Shown here one piece after another: positions 1 through 7,283 of a stretch of 38,203 nucleotides of DNA. The DNA is from an uncultured Eubacteriales bacterium (lineage in GTDB: Bacteria > Bacillota > Clostridia > Oscillospirales > Acutalibacteraceae), in NCBI GenBank assembly GCA_934541115.1, contig CAKTDF010000020.1, positions 1 through 38,203 of the forward strand, given 5' to 3'. The notes under the pieces are model-generated. The model had not been told where the DNA came from. It made no database searches and was given only the letters and a program-made list of their open reading frames with translations. Numbering within the stretch: the first letter of the stretch is position 1; each line of letters begins with the position of its first letter. The translations under genes and the position numbers were made by a program.

Positions 1-354
1 GCATATGACCTTGTTGAGGTTGACGAATTTGTCAACGGAAAGCGCCGCGAAAGCATGATTACCGCTTTTCCGCAGTTCTTTCAGAAATTTGGTGCCGCAA
101 TCGGTATGTGGATTGCCGGTCAGGTTCTGGCACTCGGAGGATATGACGGAAAACTTGAAGTTCAGCCGGAGTCTGCAATGCCTGCGATTGAAAATGTTGC
201 AACCGTAATTCCGGCGGTATTCCTCGTTTTTGCCCTTATAGGAATCGTCCTTTATCCCGTTACAAAAGAGCGCTTCGAGCTTCTCACAAAGCAGCTTGAA
301 AAAAAGAGAGCGGGAAAGAAGTACGAAACAAAGGGTCTTGAAAAACTTATCTGA
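1..354 (+). CDS. GPH-family (MFS) sugar:cation symporter, C-terminal fragment
   Basis: The frame is open from the first base, so this is the 3' end of a longer membrane transporter cut by the window edge. The visible 117 residues begin with a cytoplasmic loop of the form YDLVEVDEFVNGKRRESM, which matches the central-to-late loop of glycoside-pentoside-hexuronide symporters (an acidic stretch followed by a basic GKR motif). Two hydrophobic segments follow: a helix containing FFQKFGAAIGMWIAGQVLAL and a last helix near VIPAVFLVFALIGIVLYPV. The tail is basic and cytoplasmic. GPH proteins import sugars or glycosides with Na+ or H+; the substrate cannot be told from this fragment. An ABC ATPase gene follows after 11 bp, so read-through is likely. 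Confidence 0.75.
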   Translation, partial: AYDLVEVDEFVNGKRRESMITAFPQFFQKFGAAIGMWIAGQVLALGGYDGKLEVQPESAMPAIENVATVIPAVFLVFALIGIVLYPVTKERFELLTKQLEKKRAGKKYETKGLEKLI

Positions 355-365
355 CGGAGAAGAAT

Positions 366-1064
366 ATGCTCAGTGTTAAAAACGTAACCAAAAAATACGG
401 AAAGCTTACAGCCAACAACAATGTCAGCTTTGATGTCAATGACGGAGAGATCGCCGTTCTTCTCGGTCCGAACGGAGCCGGGAAGTCAACCATAATCAAG
501 TGTATTGCGGGTCTGCTGCGCTTTGACGGAGAAATTACCATAGGCGGCTGCGGCAATAAAACTCTTGAAGCAAAACGCAGTCTTGGTTATATTCCCGAGA
601 TGCCTGCCGTTTATGATCTTCTGACGGTCGGTGAACATCTTGAGTTCATGCAGCGGTCATATCGCATGACAGATGACGGAACTTCAGACAGGCTCCTTGA
701 ACGTTTTGAACTGCTTGACAAAAAGAACAAGCTCGGAAAAGAGCTTTCAAAGGGTATGCAGCAAAAGCTTTCAATTTGCTGCGCGCTTGTGCATAAACCG
801 TCTGTTGTGATTTTTGACGAGCCGATGGTCGGGCTTGACCCGCATGCCATAAAACAGCTCAAAGAGATTTTTCTTGAACTTCGCGAGAGAGGTGCGTCCG
901 TTCTGATCAGCACCCACATGCTTGACAGCGTTGAAAGCTATTGGGACAAGGCATATATCATGAAAGACGGCTCTTTCTGCGCGCAAAAGAGCGCAAATGA
1001 TACTGACGGAAAGAGCCTTGAGGAGCTTTTCTTTGAGCTGACGGAAGGCGGAGATGAAAAATGA
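366..1064 (+). CDS. ABC transporter ATP-binding protein (ABC-2/exporter type)
   Basis: A 232-residue single nucleotide-binding domain with all core motifs: Walker A GPNGAGKST near residue 37, a variant signature LSKGMQQ (K in place of the second G of LSGGQ) near 125, Walker B VVIFDEPMVGLDP near 145 and the H-loop STHML near 180. LSKGM signatures are usual in ABC-2 drug or polymer exporters. The start follows GGAG with a 7-base spacer. The stop overlaps the next start as ATGA at 1061-1064, so ATPase and permease are translationally coupled and very probably form one exporter. The cargo is unknown; the downstream rfbA hints at a surface-glycan role, but that is only context. Confidence 0.9.
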   Translation: MLSVKNVTKKYGKLTANNNVSFDVNDGEIAVLLGPNGAGKSTIIKCIAGLLRFDGEITIGGCGNKTLEAKRSLGYIPEMPAVYDLLTVGEHLEFMQRSYRMTDDGTSDRLLERFELLDKKNKLGKELSKGMQQKLSICCALVHKPSVVIFDEPMVGLDPHAIKQLKEIFLELRERGASVLISTHMLDSVESYWDKAYIMKDGSFCAQKSANDTDGKSLEELFFELTEGGDEK

Positions 1065-2617
1065 GTTCGTTGGTCTTTCTGCTTTCAAAAAAACTTAAAA
1101 ACAGACTGCGCGAAATGCTCCGTCGCCCGGCGGAAATTTTGGTTTTTCTCCTGCTTGCGGCGATGATAGTTATTACGGTCATCAGCGGAAATGCCGCACA
1201 CACCGCGTCTTCCGGTACAAGGAACATCGAGGAGCTTTATGCAATTGTGCTTGCACTTTATGCTTTTCAGTTTGTAATGATTTCCAAGAACGGTTTTGTC
1301 AACGGTGCCTCAATGTTTTCTATGGCTGACATTAATCTGCTTTTCACAAGCCCGAGAAAGCCGCGCTCGCTTTTGAGCTACGGCCTTTTCGGTCAGCTGG
1401 GACGTTCGTTTTTGCTGGGAGTTTTCATTCTGTACCAGTATTCGTGGGTACATGACAGCTACGGCGTCGGGTACGGCTTTATTTTGGCTGTGCTCGTCGG
1501 TTATGCGGTTACCGCGTTTGTTTCTCAGATGCTCGCTATGCTCATATATGCTTTTACATCTTCGAGTGATAAAAGATGCCGAGCGGCAAAGGTCGTGTAT
1601 TACCTTGTGATATGCGCTTTTCTCGGCTGTTTTGCATACAGTGTTTTTTCTTCCGACACAGACTATATTTCCGCGGCGGTCAAAACCGCAAACATGATTT
1701 TCATGCGCTTTTTTCCGGTTGCCGGCTTTGTGCAATATGGAGTTGTTTCTGCTGTCAATGGAGAAAGTGCGGGACTTCTTATTTCAATAGGCGTTTCTAT
1801 TTTGTGCACCGCGCTGTTTTATCTTGTTATTTCTTTGCTCAAAAGCGATTATTATGAAGATGTGCTCAAGGCGACGGAAGTCTCGTTTTCTGCAATTACC
1901 GCCAGCAAGGAGGGCAAAGCAGCCGAAAATGCGCCGCGCAATGTACGTGTTGGAAAAATCGGTCTTGCCTCAGGCGAAGGAGAGGCTGCGATTGCCGCAA
2001 AGCATAAAACTGAGAATCGTCGTGCACGTGTTTTTGTGCTTGACATGATGAGCCTTGTTTTTGCCGTGATAACGATAGGGCTTGGATTTTTCACCAAGGA
2101 TTTGATGCTTGCCTTTGTAATGAACATCTATTTTTCGGTGTTCACCGTTGGAACCGGCAGGTGGGCAAAGGAGCTTTTGCTCCCGTACGTTTATTTGATT
2201 CCGGAGCCGCCTTTTAAAAAGCTTTTGAACATGATCAAAGAGCAGTTCCCTTCATTTTTTGCAGAGGCGTTTGTTACGTTTGTTCCGTTTTACTTTATTT
2301 TCAAGTGTTCTCTATCGGAGGTTTTGGGTCTTGTTTTGGCAAAGGTCAGCTTTGGCTTCCTTTTCATCGGAGTCAACCTTGTTTTGCAGAGATTTTTTGG
2401 CAACGGCGGCAACAAAGCGCTGCTGATCATGCTGTATTTCTTGCTTGCGGCGGTGTTCTCAATTCCGGGTGTTGCGCTCGGAATCACGTTGGGCGAATTT
2501 ATACCTATGGCGGGCGCACCGTACATCATTGCTGCGGCGGCAAATGCCGCAGTGGGCGCGATAACGCTTTACTGTTCACGCAATATTCTTGAATTTGCAG
2601 AATACAACAACAAATAA
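1061..2617 (+). CDS. Putative ABC exporter permease (about 10-12 membrane segments)
   Basis: A 518-residue polytopic membrane protein without recognisable catalytic motifs. Hydrophobic segments occur in two blocks, roughly residues 25-240 and 330-510, separated by a soluble charged stretch (about 265-320: TASKEGKAAENAPRN...). This layout and its coupling to an ABC ATPase by a 4-bp overlap resemble the 'putative ABC exporter' membrane family of Firmicutes. It should form the transmembrane half of the exporter encoded with the gene at 366-1064. The sentence MADINLLFTSPRKPR after the second helix is typical of this family's first cytoplasmic loop. Substrate unknown. rfbA follows after 15 bp, with its own AAAGGAG site. 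Confidence 0.75.
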   Translation: MSSLVFLLSKKLKNRLREMLRRPAEILVFLLLAAMIVITVISGNAAHTASSGTRNIEELYAIVLALYAFQFVMISKNGFVNGASMFSMADINLLFTSPRKPRSLLSYGLFGQLGRSFLLGVFILYQYSWVHDSYGVGYGFILAVLVGYAVTAFVSQMLAMLIYAFTSSSDKRCRAAKVVYYLVICAFLGCFAYSVFSSDTDYISAAVKTANMIFMRFFPVAGFVQYGVVSAVNGESAGLLISIGVSILCTALFYLVISLLKSDYYEDVLKATEVSFSAITASKEGKAAENAPRNVRVGKIGLASGEGEAAIAAKHKTENRRARVFVLDMMSLVFAVITIGLGFFTKDLMLAFVMNIYFSVFTVGTGRWAKELLLPYVYLIPEPPFKKLLNMIKEQFPSFFAEAFVTFVPFYFIFKCSLSEVLGLVLAKVSFGFLFIGVNLVLQRFFGNGGNKALLIMLYFLLAAVFSIPGVALGITLGEFIPMAGAPYIIAAAANAAVGAITLYCSRNILEFAEYNNK

Positions 2618-2632
2618 AAGGAGAAAGAAACC

Positions 2633-3517
2633 ATGAAAGGAATCATTCTTGCCGGAGGAAGCGGAACAAGGCTTTACCCGATAACCATGGTGACATCAAA
2701 GCAGCTTCTTCCCGTTTATGACAAGCCGATGATCTATTATCCGCTTTCCGTTCTTATGATGGCTGAGATACGTGATATTCTCATTATTTCAACACCTCAG
2801 GATATCGGCAATTTTGAGCGCTTACTCGGAGACGGTTCAGACTTCGGTCTTAAACTTGAGTACGCGGTTCAGCCCTCGCCTGATGGGCTGGCACAAGCTT
2901 TTTTGATTGGCAGGGAGTTTATCGGAAATGACAGCTGTGCTATGATACTCGGCGACAACATTTTTTACGGCAACGGGCTTGGAAAGCTTCTCAAAGAGGC
3001 AAAGGAGAACGCAGAACAAGGCACTGCCACCGTTTTCGGCTATTATGTTGATGATCCGGAACGCTTTGGCGTGGTTGAATTTGACGAAAATCAGAATGTT
3101 GTTTCAATTGAAGAAAAGCCCAAGAATCCAAAATCCAATTACTGCGTAACGGGGCTTTATTTTTACGACAACTCCGTTTGTGAAAAAGCTGCGAGAATTA
3201 AGCCATCAAAAAGGGGAGAGCTTGAGATCACCGACCTCAATGTACTTTTTCTTGAGGAAAAAAAGCTTTCCGTCAAGCTGCTCGGCAGGGGCTTTGCGTG
3301 GCTTGATACCGGAACGGTTGAAACGCTCAACGAGGCGGCGAACTTTGTGCGCATTGTTGAGGGCAGACAATCCGTCATGATTTCCGCACCGGAGGAAATA
3401 GCTTTTAAAAACGGCTGGATAAGCAGAGAGACTTTGCTGCTTTGCGCCGAGAGATACGGCAAATCGCCCTACGGCGCTCATTTGCGTCAGGTTGCACAGG
3501 GCAGAGTCAAGTATTAA
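2633..3517 (+). CDS. rfbA: Glucose-1-phosphate thymidylyltransferase (RmlA/RfbA)
   Basis: A 294-residue protein of full family length. It makes dTDP-glucose from dTTP and glucose-1-phosphate, the first step to dTDP-L-rhamnose and related deoxysugars. The N-terminal nucleotide-binding signature LAGGSGTRLYP (residues 6-16) is followed by the family block TSKQLLPVYDKPMIYYPLS (24-42), and the metal/sugar site GDNIFYG and the KPKNPKSNYCVTGLYFYD region are intact. The start follows AAAGGAG at 2618-2624. No rfbB, rfbC or rfbD is visible, so the rest of the rhamnose pathway must lie elsewhere. It is the last gene before a strong terminator and is probably co-transcribed with the ABC pair. Confidence 0.95.
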   Translation: MKGIILAGGSGTRLYPITMVTSKQLLPVYDKPMIYYPLSVLMMAEIRDILIISTPQDIGNFERLLGDGSDFGLKLEYAVQPSPDGLAQAFLIGREFIGNDSCAMILGDNIFYGNGLGKLLKEAKENAEQGTATVFGYYVDDPERFGVVEFDENQNVVSIEEKPKNPKSNYCVTGLYFYDNSVCEKAARIKPSKRGELEITDLNVLFLEEKKLSVKLLGRGFAWLDTGTVETLNEAANFVRIVEGRQSVMISAPEEIAFKNGWISRETLLLCAERYGKSPYGAHLRQVAQGRVKY

Positions 3518-3544
3518 AGGCATTGAAAAAAGCAACAGAAAAAC

Positions 3545-3587
3545 GACTGCAAGCAACTCGAAAGAGATACGCTTGTAGTCTTTTTTT
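3545..3587 (+). terminator. Rho-independent terminator after rfbA
   Basis: GACTGCAAGC (3545-3554) pairs with GCTTGTAGTC (3571-3580) over 10 bp with one G-U pair, and a run of seven T follows. It lies 28 bp after the rfbA stop and separates this operon from the AT-rich cassette downstream. Confidence 0.9.
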
Positions 3588-3800
3588 GGTAAATTTAAAA
3601 TTTATAGGAAATTTAACGTCAACAAATATGTAATATACCATATCAAAGTGCTGCGCGGTTGTTTTGATTTTGTGTCGGGTTTAAGAGTGTTGAGAGCAAA
3701 TCGTATGATATTCTTAGAAATTAGGTTATAGAGTTGTAATTAATTTGTTCTACAATTAAATCTGTAACAAAAAGCATGAACTTTGAAAGGGTGTGGTCAC
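3588..3800 (+). promoter_or_regulatory. AT-rich intergenic region before the ABC/M1-like cassette
   Basis: The stretch between the rfbA terminator and the next gene is clearly richer in A/T than the genes to its left. It should hold the promoter of the cassette but I see no consensus -35/-10 pair. A 5-bp inverted repeat TTGTA (3734-3738)/TACAA (3751-3755) could be an operator; the match is too short to be sure. A GAAAGGG ribosome binding site lies at 3785-3791 and supports a start at GTG 3801 (9-base spacer) over the upstream TTG at 3783 or the ATG at 3804. Confidence 0.35.
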
Positions 3801-5726
3801 GTGATGCAAAGGGCAAGGCTTATGATTAAGCGCATTGAAAAGGATAAGCTTATGTTGATATTAACAGTGCTGCTTTTTCTTCTTACACTCGGGTATATGG
3901 TTCTGAAGATTATTCTTTATCATGCATCAACTTCATCTCCGCTCTCATACCTTTCAGCTACATTGGATATGTCAATGATAGCTTTTGTTTTCTTTATGTT
4001 TCTTTCATATGAATTTCTATGCAGGATTAAGCAGCAGTTCGTTGAGGAAGTTTTGAAATCAACCGACAGCGGCTATAAGTCATTTTATCTGACAGGAATG
4101 TTCATATTGGTTTCATTGCTTGCGATATATACTCTTTTGGTTTTGATCGTCAACCTTATAGTATATTTTTGTCTTGACGTGAGCAATTTTGAATACCTGA
4201 ATCATATAGTGCTTAATGTATTTCTTAATATGTTTTTGGTTCCGCTTGTCGGAATTTTAGTGGGAGCGGCTGTGTCTTTTTCAAAGCGAAGAATCAGCGC
4301 TTATGTTGTAATGCTGGTTGCCGTATTCTTTTCAACGCCGATGTTCACGGCAATAACGGATGCTATTTATGAGGGTACCGGAAAGGATTTAGCATTGCTC
4401 AGAGGTATATTTGACATTTTTCCACCGTCTCTTGGGTACATTCCGATTTACTCTTTCGGCTATTCGATACTACCGTATAGATGGGACATAGTTTGTTTTT
4501 GGCTTTGCCTTTTTGCGGCGGTGATTTCCTTTCGTTTGTCCGGTGTGAAAAAGACAAAAGGAATTTTAACAGCTTTAATATGTATTGCACTTTCGGTTTT
4601 GTCAATTGTAGGATATTTTAAGCCCGCGTCAAAACCAATTCTGAGAAAGGGTGTTGATTCAAGCGGAATTGCAGATATGACCTATTATTCGTCAGTCACA
4701 CAGAGAAGAAGCGAGACCGACTTTGAAATTAAAAAGTACAGCCTTTCATTGAAGATCGAGCGCCGCCTCTCATGTGAGGCAACATTGTTTTTGAGCAGGG
4801 ACGATCTGTCTTTTTACAGATTCACATTATATCACGGTTATAACGTAAAAGACGTCAAACTGCCTTCGGGAAAAGAACTGCGTTATGAGCAAGACGGCGA
4901 CTATATCACTGTATATAAAGCGGATGAACCGACACAGAGTATAACAATCAGATATAGCGGTTCTGCCCCGCGCTTTTTCAGCAATTCACAGGGAACAAAT
5001 CTTCCCGGGTGGTTTGCGTATTATCCGCACGCAGGTGAAAAAGAGCTTTATGACAGTTCCGTTTGCGGGTTTAATCGTATACTTTGCCCTAAAAATACTC
5101 AATTTGAAATAGATATCAGCAGCAACAAAGTATATTGCAGTCTTGATAAACAGGGAGAGAAATATGTCGGAACAACCGATGGTGTAACTATTGTGTCAGG
5201 TTTTTATGACACGTTAATGTATGGAAAAATGCAGGTGATATACCCGTTCCTCGATTCGACAGAATTTGCCGAAGAAAATATAAAAGAAAAGCTCGCTGAG
5301 TATTTTGACAGTGGAGTAATTAGCGCCGATTCAAAAAAGCTCATAATTATAGCAAATCTGAATATGACATCGGTTTATGAGAGATACTGCCTGTTTTCGG
5401 ACCATACGGCTGTTTCTCAGTTCAACGGGCTTTCAGATTTTTATGAAACGCAAAAGGTACCGAGCTATAAGCTTTCTTTGTATAACGCCTTTGATTATTA
5501 TTGCAACGACAAAGAGAGCTGGATTCAGTTAATTGATATGTTCAGAAACGATTTTTATGCAAATGATGAGGAAATGCTCCAAAACGACCCTAAAATTCTG
5601 CTTCAAACGGCATTTGAAGAGCTTGGTGAAAACTATACAGCAAAAATGGTCAGCGAATATCTGTGTAACGATGAGGACACCAGAGGTTGGAAAGCTTTTC
5701 TTAAAGATTTGAGAGGTGAAGAATAA
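3801..5726 (+). CDS. ABC-2-like membrane subunit fused to a degenerate M1-peptidase-like domain
   Basis: A protein of about 641 residues in two parts. Residues 1-270 hold about seven hydrophobic segments (for example LMLILTVLLFLLTLGYMVL) with the layout of an ABC-2 permease. Residues 300-641 look extracytoplasmic and resemble an M1 aminopeptidase scaffold: an N-terminal beta domain (SITIRYSG, then GWFAYYPHAG), a middle region and an M1-like tail (TAFEELGENY, DTRGWKAFLKDL). The zinc motif HEXXH is absent, so peptidase activity is not expected. Its stop overlaps the next ATPase start by one base. GTG 3801 was chosen for its spacing to GAAAGGG. Likely role: transport or sensing part of an ABC complex; substrate unknown. 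The M1 resemblance is my reading of fold-like motifs, not a search result. Confidence 0.6.
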   Translation: MMQRARLMIKRIEKDKLMLILTVLLFLLTLGYMVLKIILYHASTSSPLSYLSATLDMSMIAFVFFMFLSYEFLCRIKQQFVEEVLKSTDSGYKSFYLTGMFILVSLLAIYTLLVLIVNLIVYFCLDVSNFEYLNHIVLNVFLNMFLVPLVGILVGAAVSFSKRRISAYVVMLVAVFFSTPMFTAITDAIYEGTGKDLALLRGIFDIFPPSLGYIPIYSFGYSILPYRWDIVCFWLCLFAAVISFRLSGVKKTKGILTALICIALSVLSIVGYFKPASKPILRKGVDSSGIADMTYYSSVTQRRSETDFEIKKYSLSLKIERRLSCEATLFLSRDDLSFYRFTLYHGYNVKDVKLPSGKELRYEQDGDYITVYKADEPTQSITIRYSGSAPRFFSNSQGTNLPGWFAYYPHAGEKELYDSSVCGFNRILCPKNTQFEIDISSNKVYCSLDKQGEKYVGTTDGVTIVSGFYDTLMYGKMQVIYPFLDSTEFAEENIKEKLAEYFDSGVISADSKKLIIIANLNMTSVYERYCLFSDHTAVSQFNGLSDFYETQKVPSYKLSLYNAFDYYCNDKESWIQLIDMFRNDFYANDEEMLQNDPKILLQTAFEELGENYTAKMVSEYLCNDEDTRGWKAFLKDLRGEE

Positions 5727-6571
5727 TGATTGAAGTACGCCGTCTTTCAAAAAGCTTTGGAAAAAAGAAAGTGCTGAAAGACGTATCATTTACAATGGAA
5801 AACGGAGTATATGGATTGCTTGGTGCAAACGGTGCAGGGAAAACTACTCTTATCCGCTCTTTGACCTTGCTTTATCCGGATAAACAAAAGGCGATTCTGA
5901 AAGACGGTATGCCGATAAGCAACGATAAAGGATATCTCGGAAAGGTGGGTTATTTGCCGCAGCAGTTTGGCTTGTTTAAAGAATTATCGGTGTTTGATGC
6001 ACTGAGCCTGCTTGCAAGCTTTAAAGGACTTGATGCAAAACAAAGCCCTGTTGAAATTGAAAGATGTCTTGAACTTGTCAATCTTTCTGATGAGCGGGAT
6101 AAAAAGGTTTCTTCGCTTTCCGGAGGTATGCTTAGGCGTGTGGGAATTGCTCAGGCGTTACTCGGCAATCCGCAGCTTGTTATTTTTGATGAACCTACGG
6201 CAGGTCTTGACCCGATTGAAAGGCTGCGTTTTAAATCAATTATCTCGAAAACAGACAAGAAAAAAACAATAATTGTTTCAACGCATATTGTTGAAGATAT
6301 TGAAGCGGTATGTGATTATGTAATTATCTTGGACAGCGGAAAAATGCTTGGCGTTTATACATGTGAAGAACTTAAAGAAAAAGCTGACGGAAAGGTTTAT
6401 GAAATTCCGGAAGAGGAGGGGGTACCGTTAAACGCAGATGTCTTTGTTGAAAAAATTTTTGAACGTGGCGGTCATGCGATCAAAAGAGTTCTTTCATCAA
6501 AGCGTTTAAACGGCAGTCAATGTGCACCGACACTTGAGGATGGATATTTATGTGTAGTAAAAGGAATCTGA
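5726..6571 (+). CDS. ABC transporter ATP-binding protein of the M1-like cassette
   Basis: A 281-residue nucleotide-binding subunit. Walker A GANGAGKTT near residue 34, Q-loop in YLPQQFGLF, signature LSGGMLRRVGIAQAL near 132, Walker B LVIFDEPTAGLDP near 153 and H-loop STHIV near 187 are all intact, so it should hydrolyse ATP. A C-terminal extension of about 75 residues after the core is charged and has no known motif. Its start (ATG 5726) shares one base with the preceding stop, and the next gene starts 22 bp inside its 3' end: three tightly coupled genes. It presumably energises the membrane proteins at 3801 and 6550. Confidence 0.9.
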   Translation: MIEVRRLSKSFGKKKVLKDVSFTMENGVYGLLGANGAGKTTLIRSLTLLYPDKQKAILKDGMPISNDKGYLGKVGYLPQQFGLFKELSVFDALSLLASFKGLDAKQSPVEIERCLELVNLSDERDKKVSSLSGGMLRRVGIAQALLGNPQLVIFDEPTAGLDPIERLRFKSIISKTDKKKTIIVSTHIVEDIEAVCDYVIILDSGKMLGVYTCEELKEKADGKVYEIPEEEGVPLNADVFVEKIFERGGHAIKRVLSSKRLNGSQCAPTLEDGYLCVVKGI

Positions 6572-7206
6572 TAATACGGCTGAGGCGAGTTGTTTTACTC
6601 ATAAAAGCTTTACATATGAATGCTGCAGTGCCGATTGCAGTGCTGAACATTGCTTTTCCTTTCCTTTTGCTTTTGATTTATCATAGTAAGGGTATGTGTG
6701 AAGAACTGACAATTACGGCAAATCGCCTATATGGTTTGTTTTTTCCGCCTATGATTTGTTGGTGTCCGATATTTGTTCAAAAATTCTATTTTGAAGAGGC
6801 GGGTTGTGAACTATTGTTTATCAATGGAAGCAGAAACAAAACGGCTGACCTGCTTTGGATTTTTTGTTTTGGTATAAGCCTTGAATTACTTTTGCTCACA
6901 CCGGTCTGCTTTTATGTATATGGATTTTTGCGTTACTGTCTCAGACTTTTGCTTGTCACCATATTCTATTTTGGGACAACGTATTTGATTTCCTTTCTTG
7001 CGCATTCCATTACGCCGACACTGCTGTTTACCGTGGTTTATACTGTTATGAATCTATTTTCGCCCGGTCAGACTGTTCATTTTCCGTTTTATTACTCACC
7101 CGAGTCGCAACCGGATATTTTAAAATGTGAGTTACCGTTGTCAGCTATCGGCGTTACTGCTGTTGCGGTTACATCGTTCTTGATGTCAAAACGCAAGAGC
7201 ATATGA
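6550..7206 (+). CDS. Small polytopic membrane protein, probable second ABC-2 permease subunit
   Basis: A 218-residue protein with about six hydrophobic segments (for example VPIAVLNIAFPFLLLLI; TPVCFYVYGFLRYCLRLLLV) and little soluble sequence; I do not recognise a named family. The ATG at 6550 lies inside the ATPase gene and is preceded by GAGGA at 6536-6540, giving a 22-bp overlap that implies translational coupling. It is the last gene of the cassette and ends just before a strong terminator. The most economical reading is a partner permease of the ABC ATPase; by itself it gives no clue to substrate. Several cysteines (WCPIF, GCELLF, PVCFYV) stand out for a membrane protein of this size. 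Confidence 0.6.
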   Translation: MCSKRNLIIRLRRVVLLIKALHMNAAVPIAVLNIAFPFLLLLIYHSKGMCEELTITANRLYGLFFPPMICWCPIFVQKFYFEEAGCELLFINGSRNKTADLLWIFCFGISLELLLLTPVCFYVYGFLRYCLRLLLVTIFYFGTTYLISFLAHSITPTLLFTVVYTVMNLFSPGQTVHFPFYYSPESQPDILKCELPLSAIGVTAVAVTSFLMSKRKSI

Positions 7207-7231
7207 AGTGCGCAAAATTACATAAAACAAT

Positions 7232-7270
7232 ACGACCCCGGTACGCGGTTTTTGAGCGTACCGGGGTCGT
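7232..7270. terminator. Bidirectional terminator between convergent genes
   Basis: ACGACCCCGGTACGC (7232-7246) and GCGTACCGGGGTCGT (7256-7270) form a perfect 15-bp stem with a 9-base loop. T-rich sequence follows on the + strand (GTATATTTTT) and, less strongly, on the - strand. It serves the cassette ending at 7206 and the ATPase gene ending at 7284. Confidence 0.9.
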
Positions 7271-7283
7271 GTATATTTTTATG

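Noticed and set aside
2633..3517. Complete dTDP-rhamnose pathway
   Set aside because: Only rfbA is present; the flanking genes are an ABC pair and a terminator.
3776..3829. 17-codon ORF (ATG at 3776) overlapping the start of the M1-like cassette
   Set aside because: It has no ribosome binding site of its own and no attenuator-type codon bias; it is probably chance.
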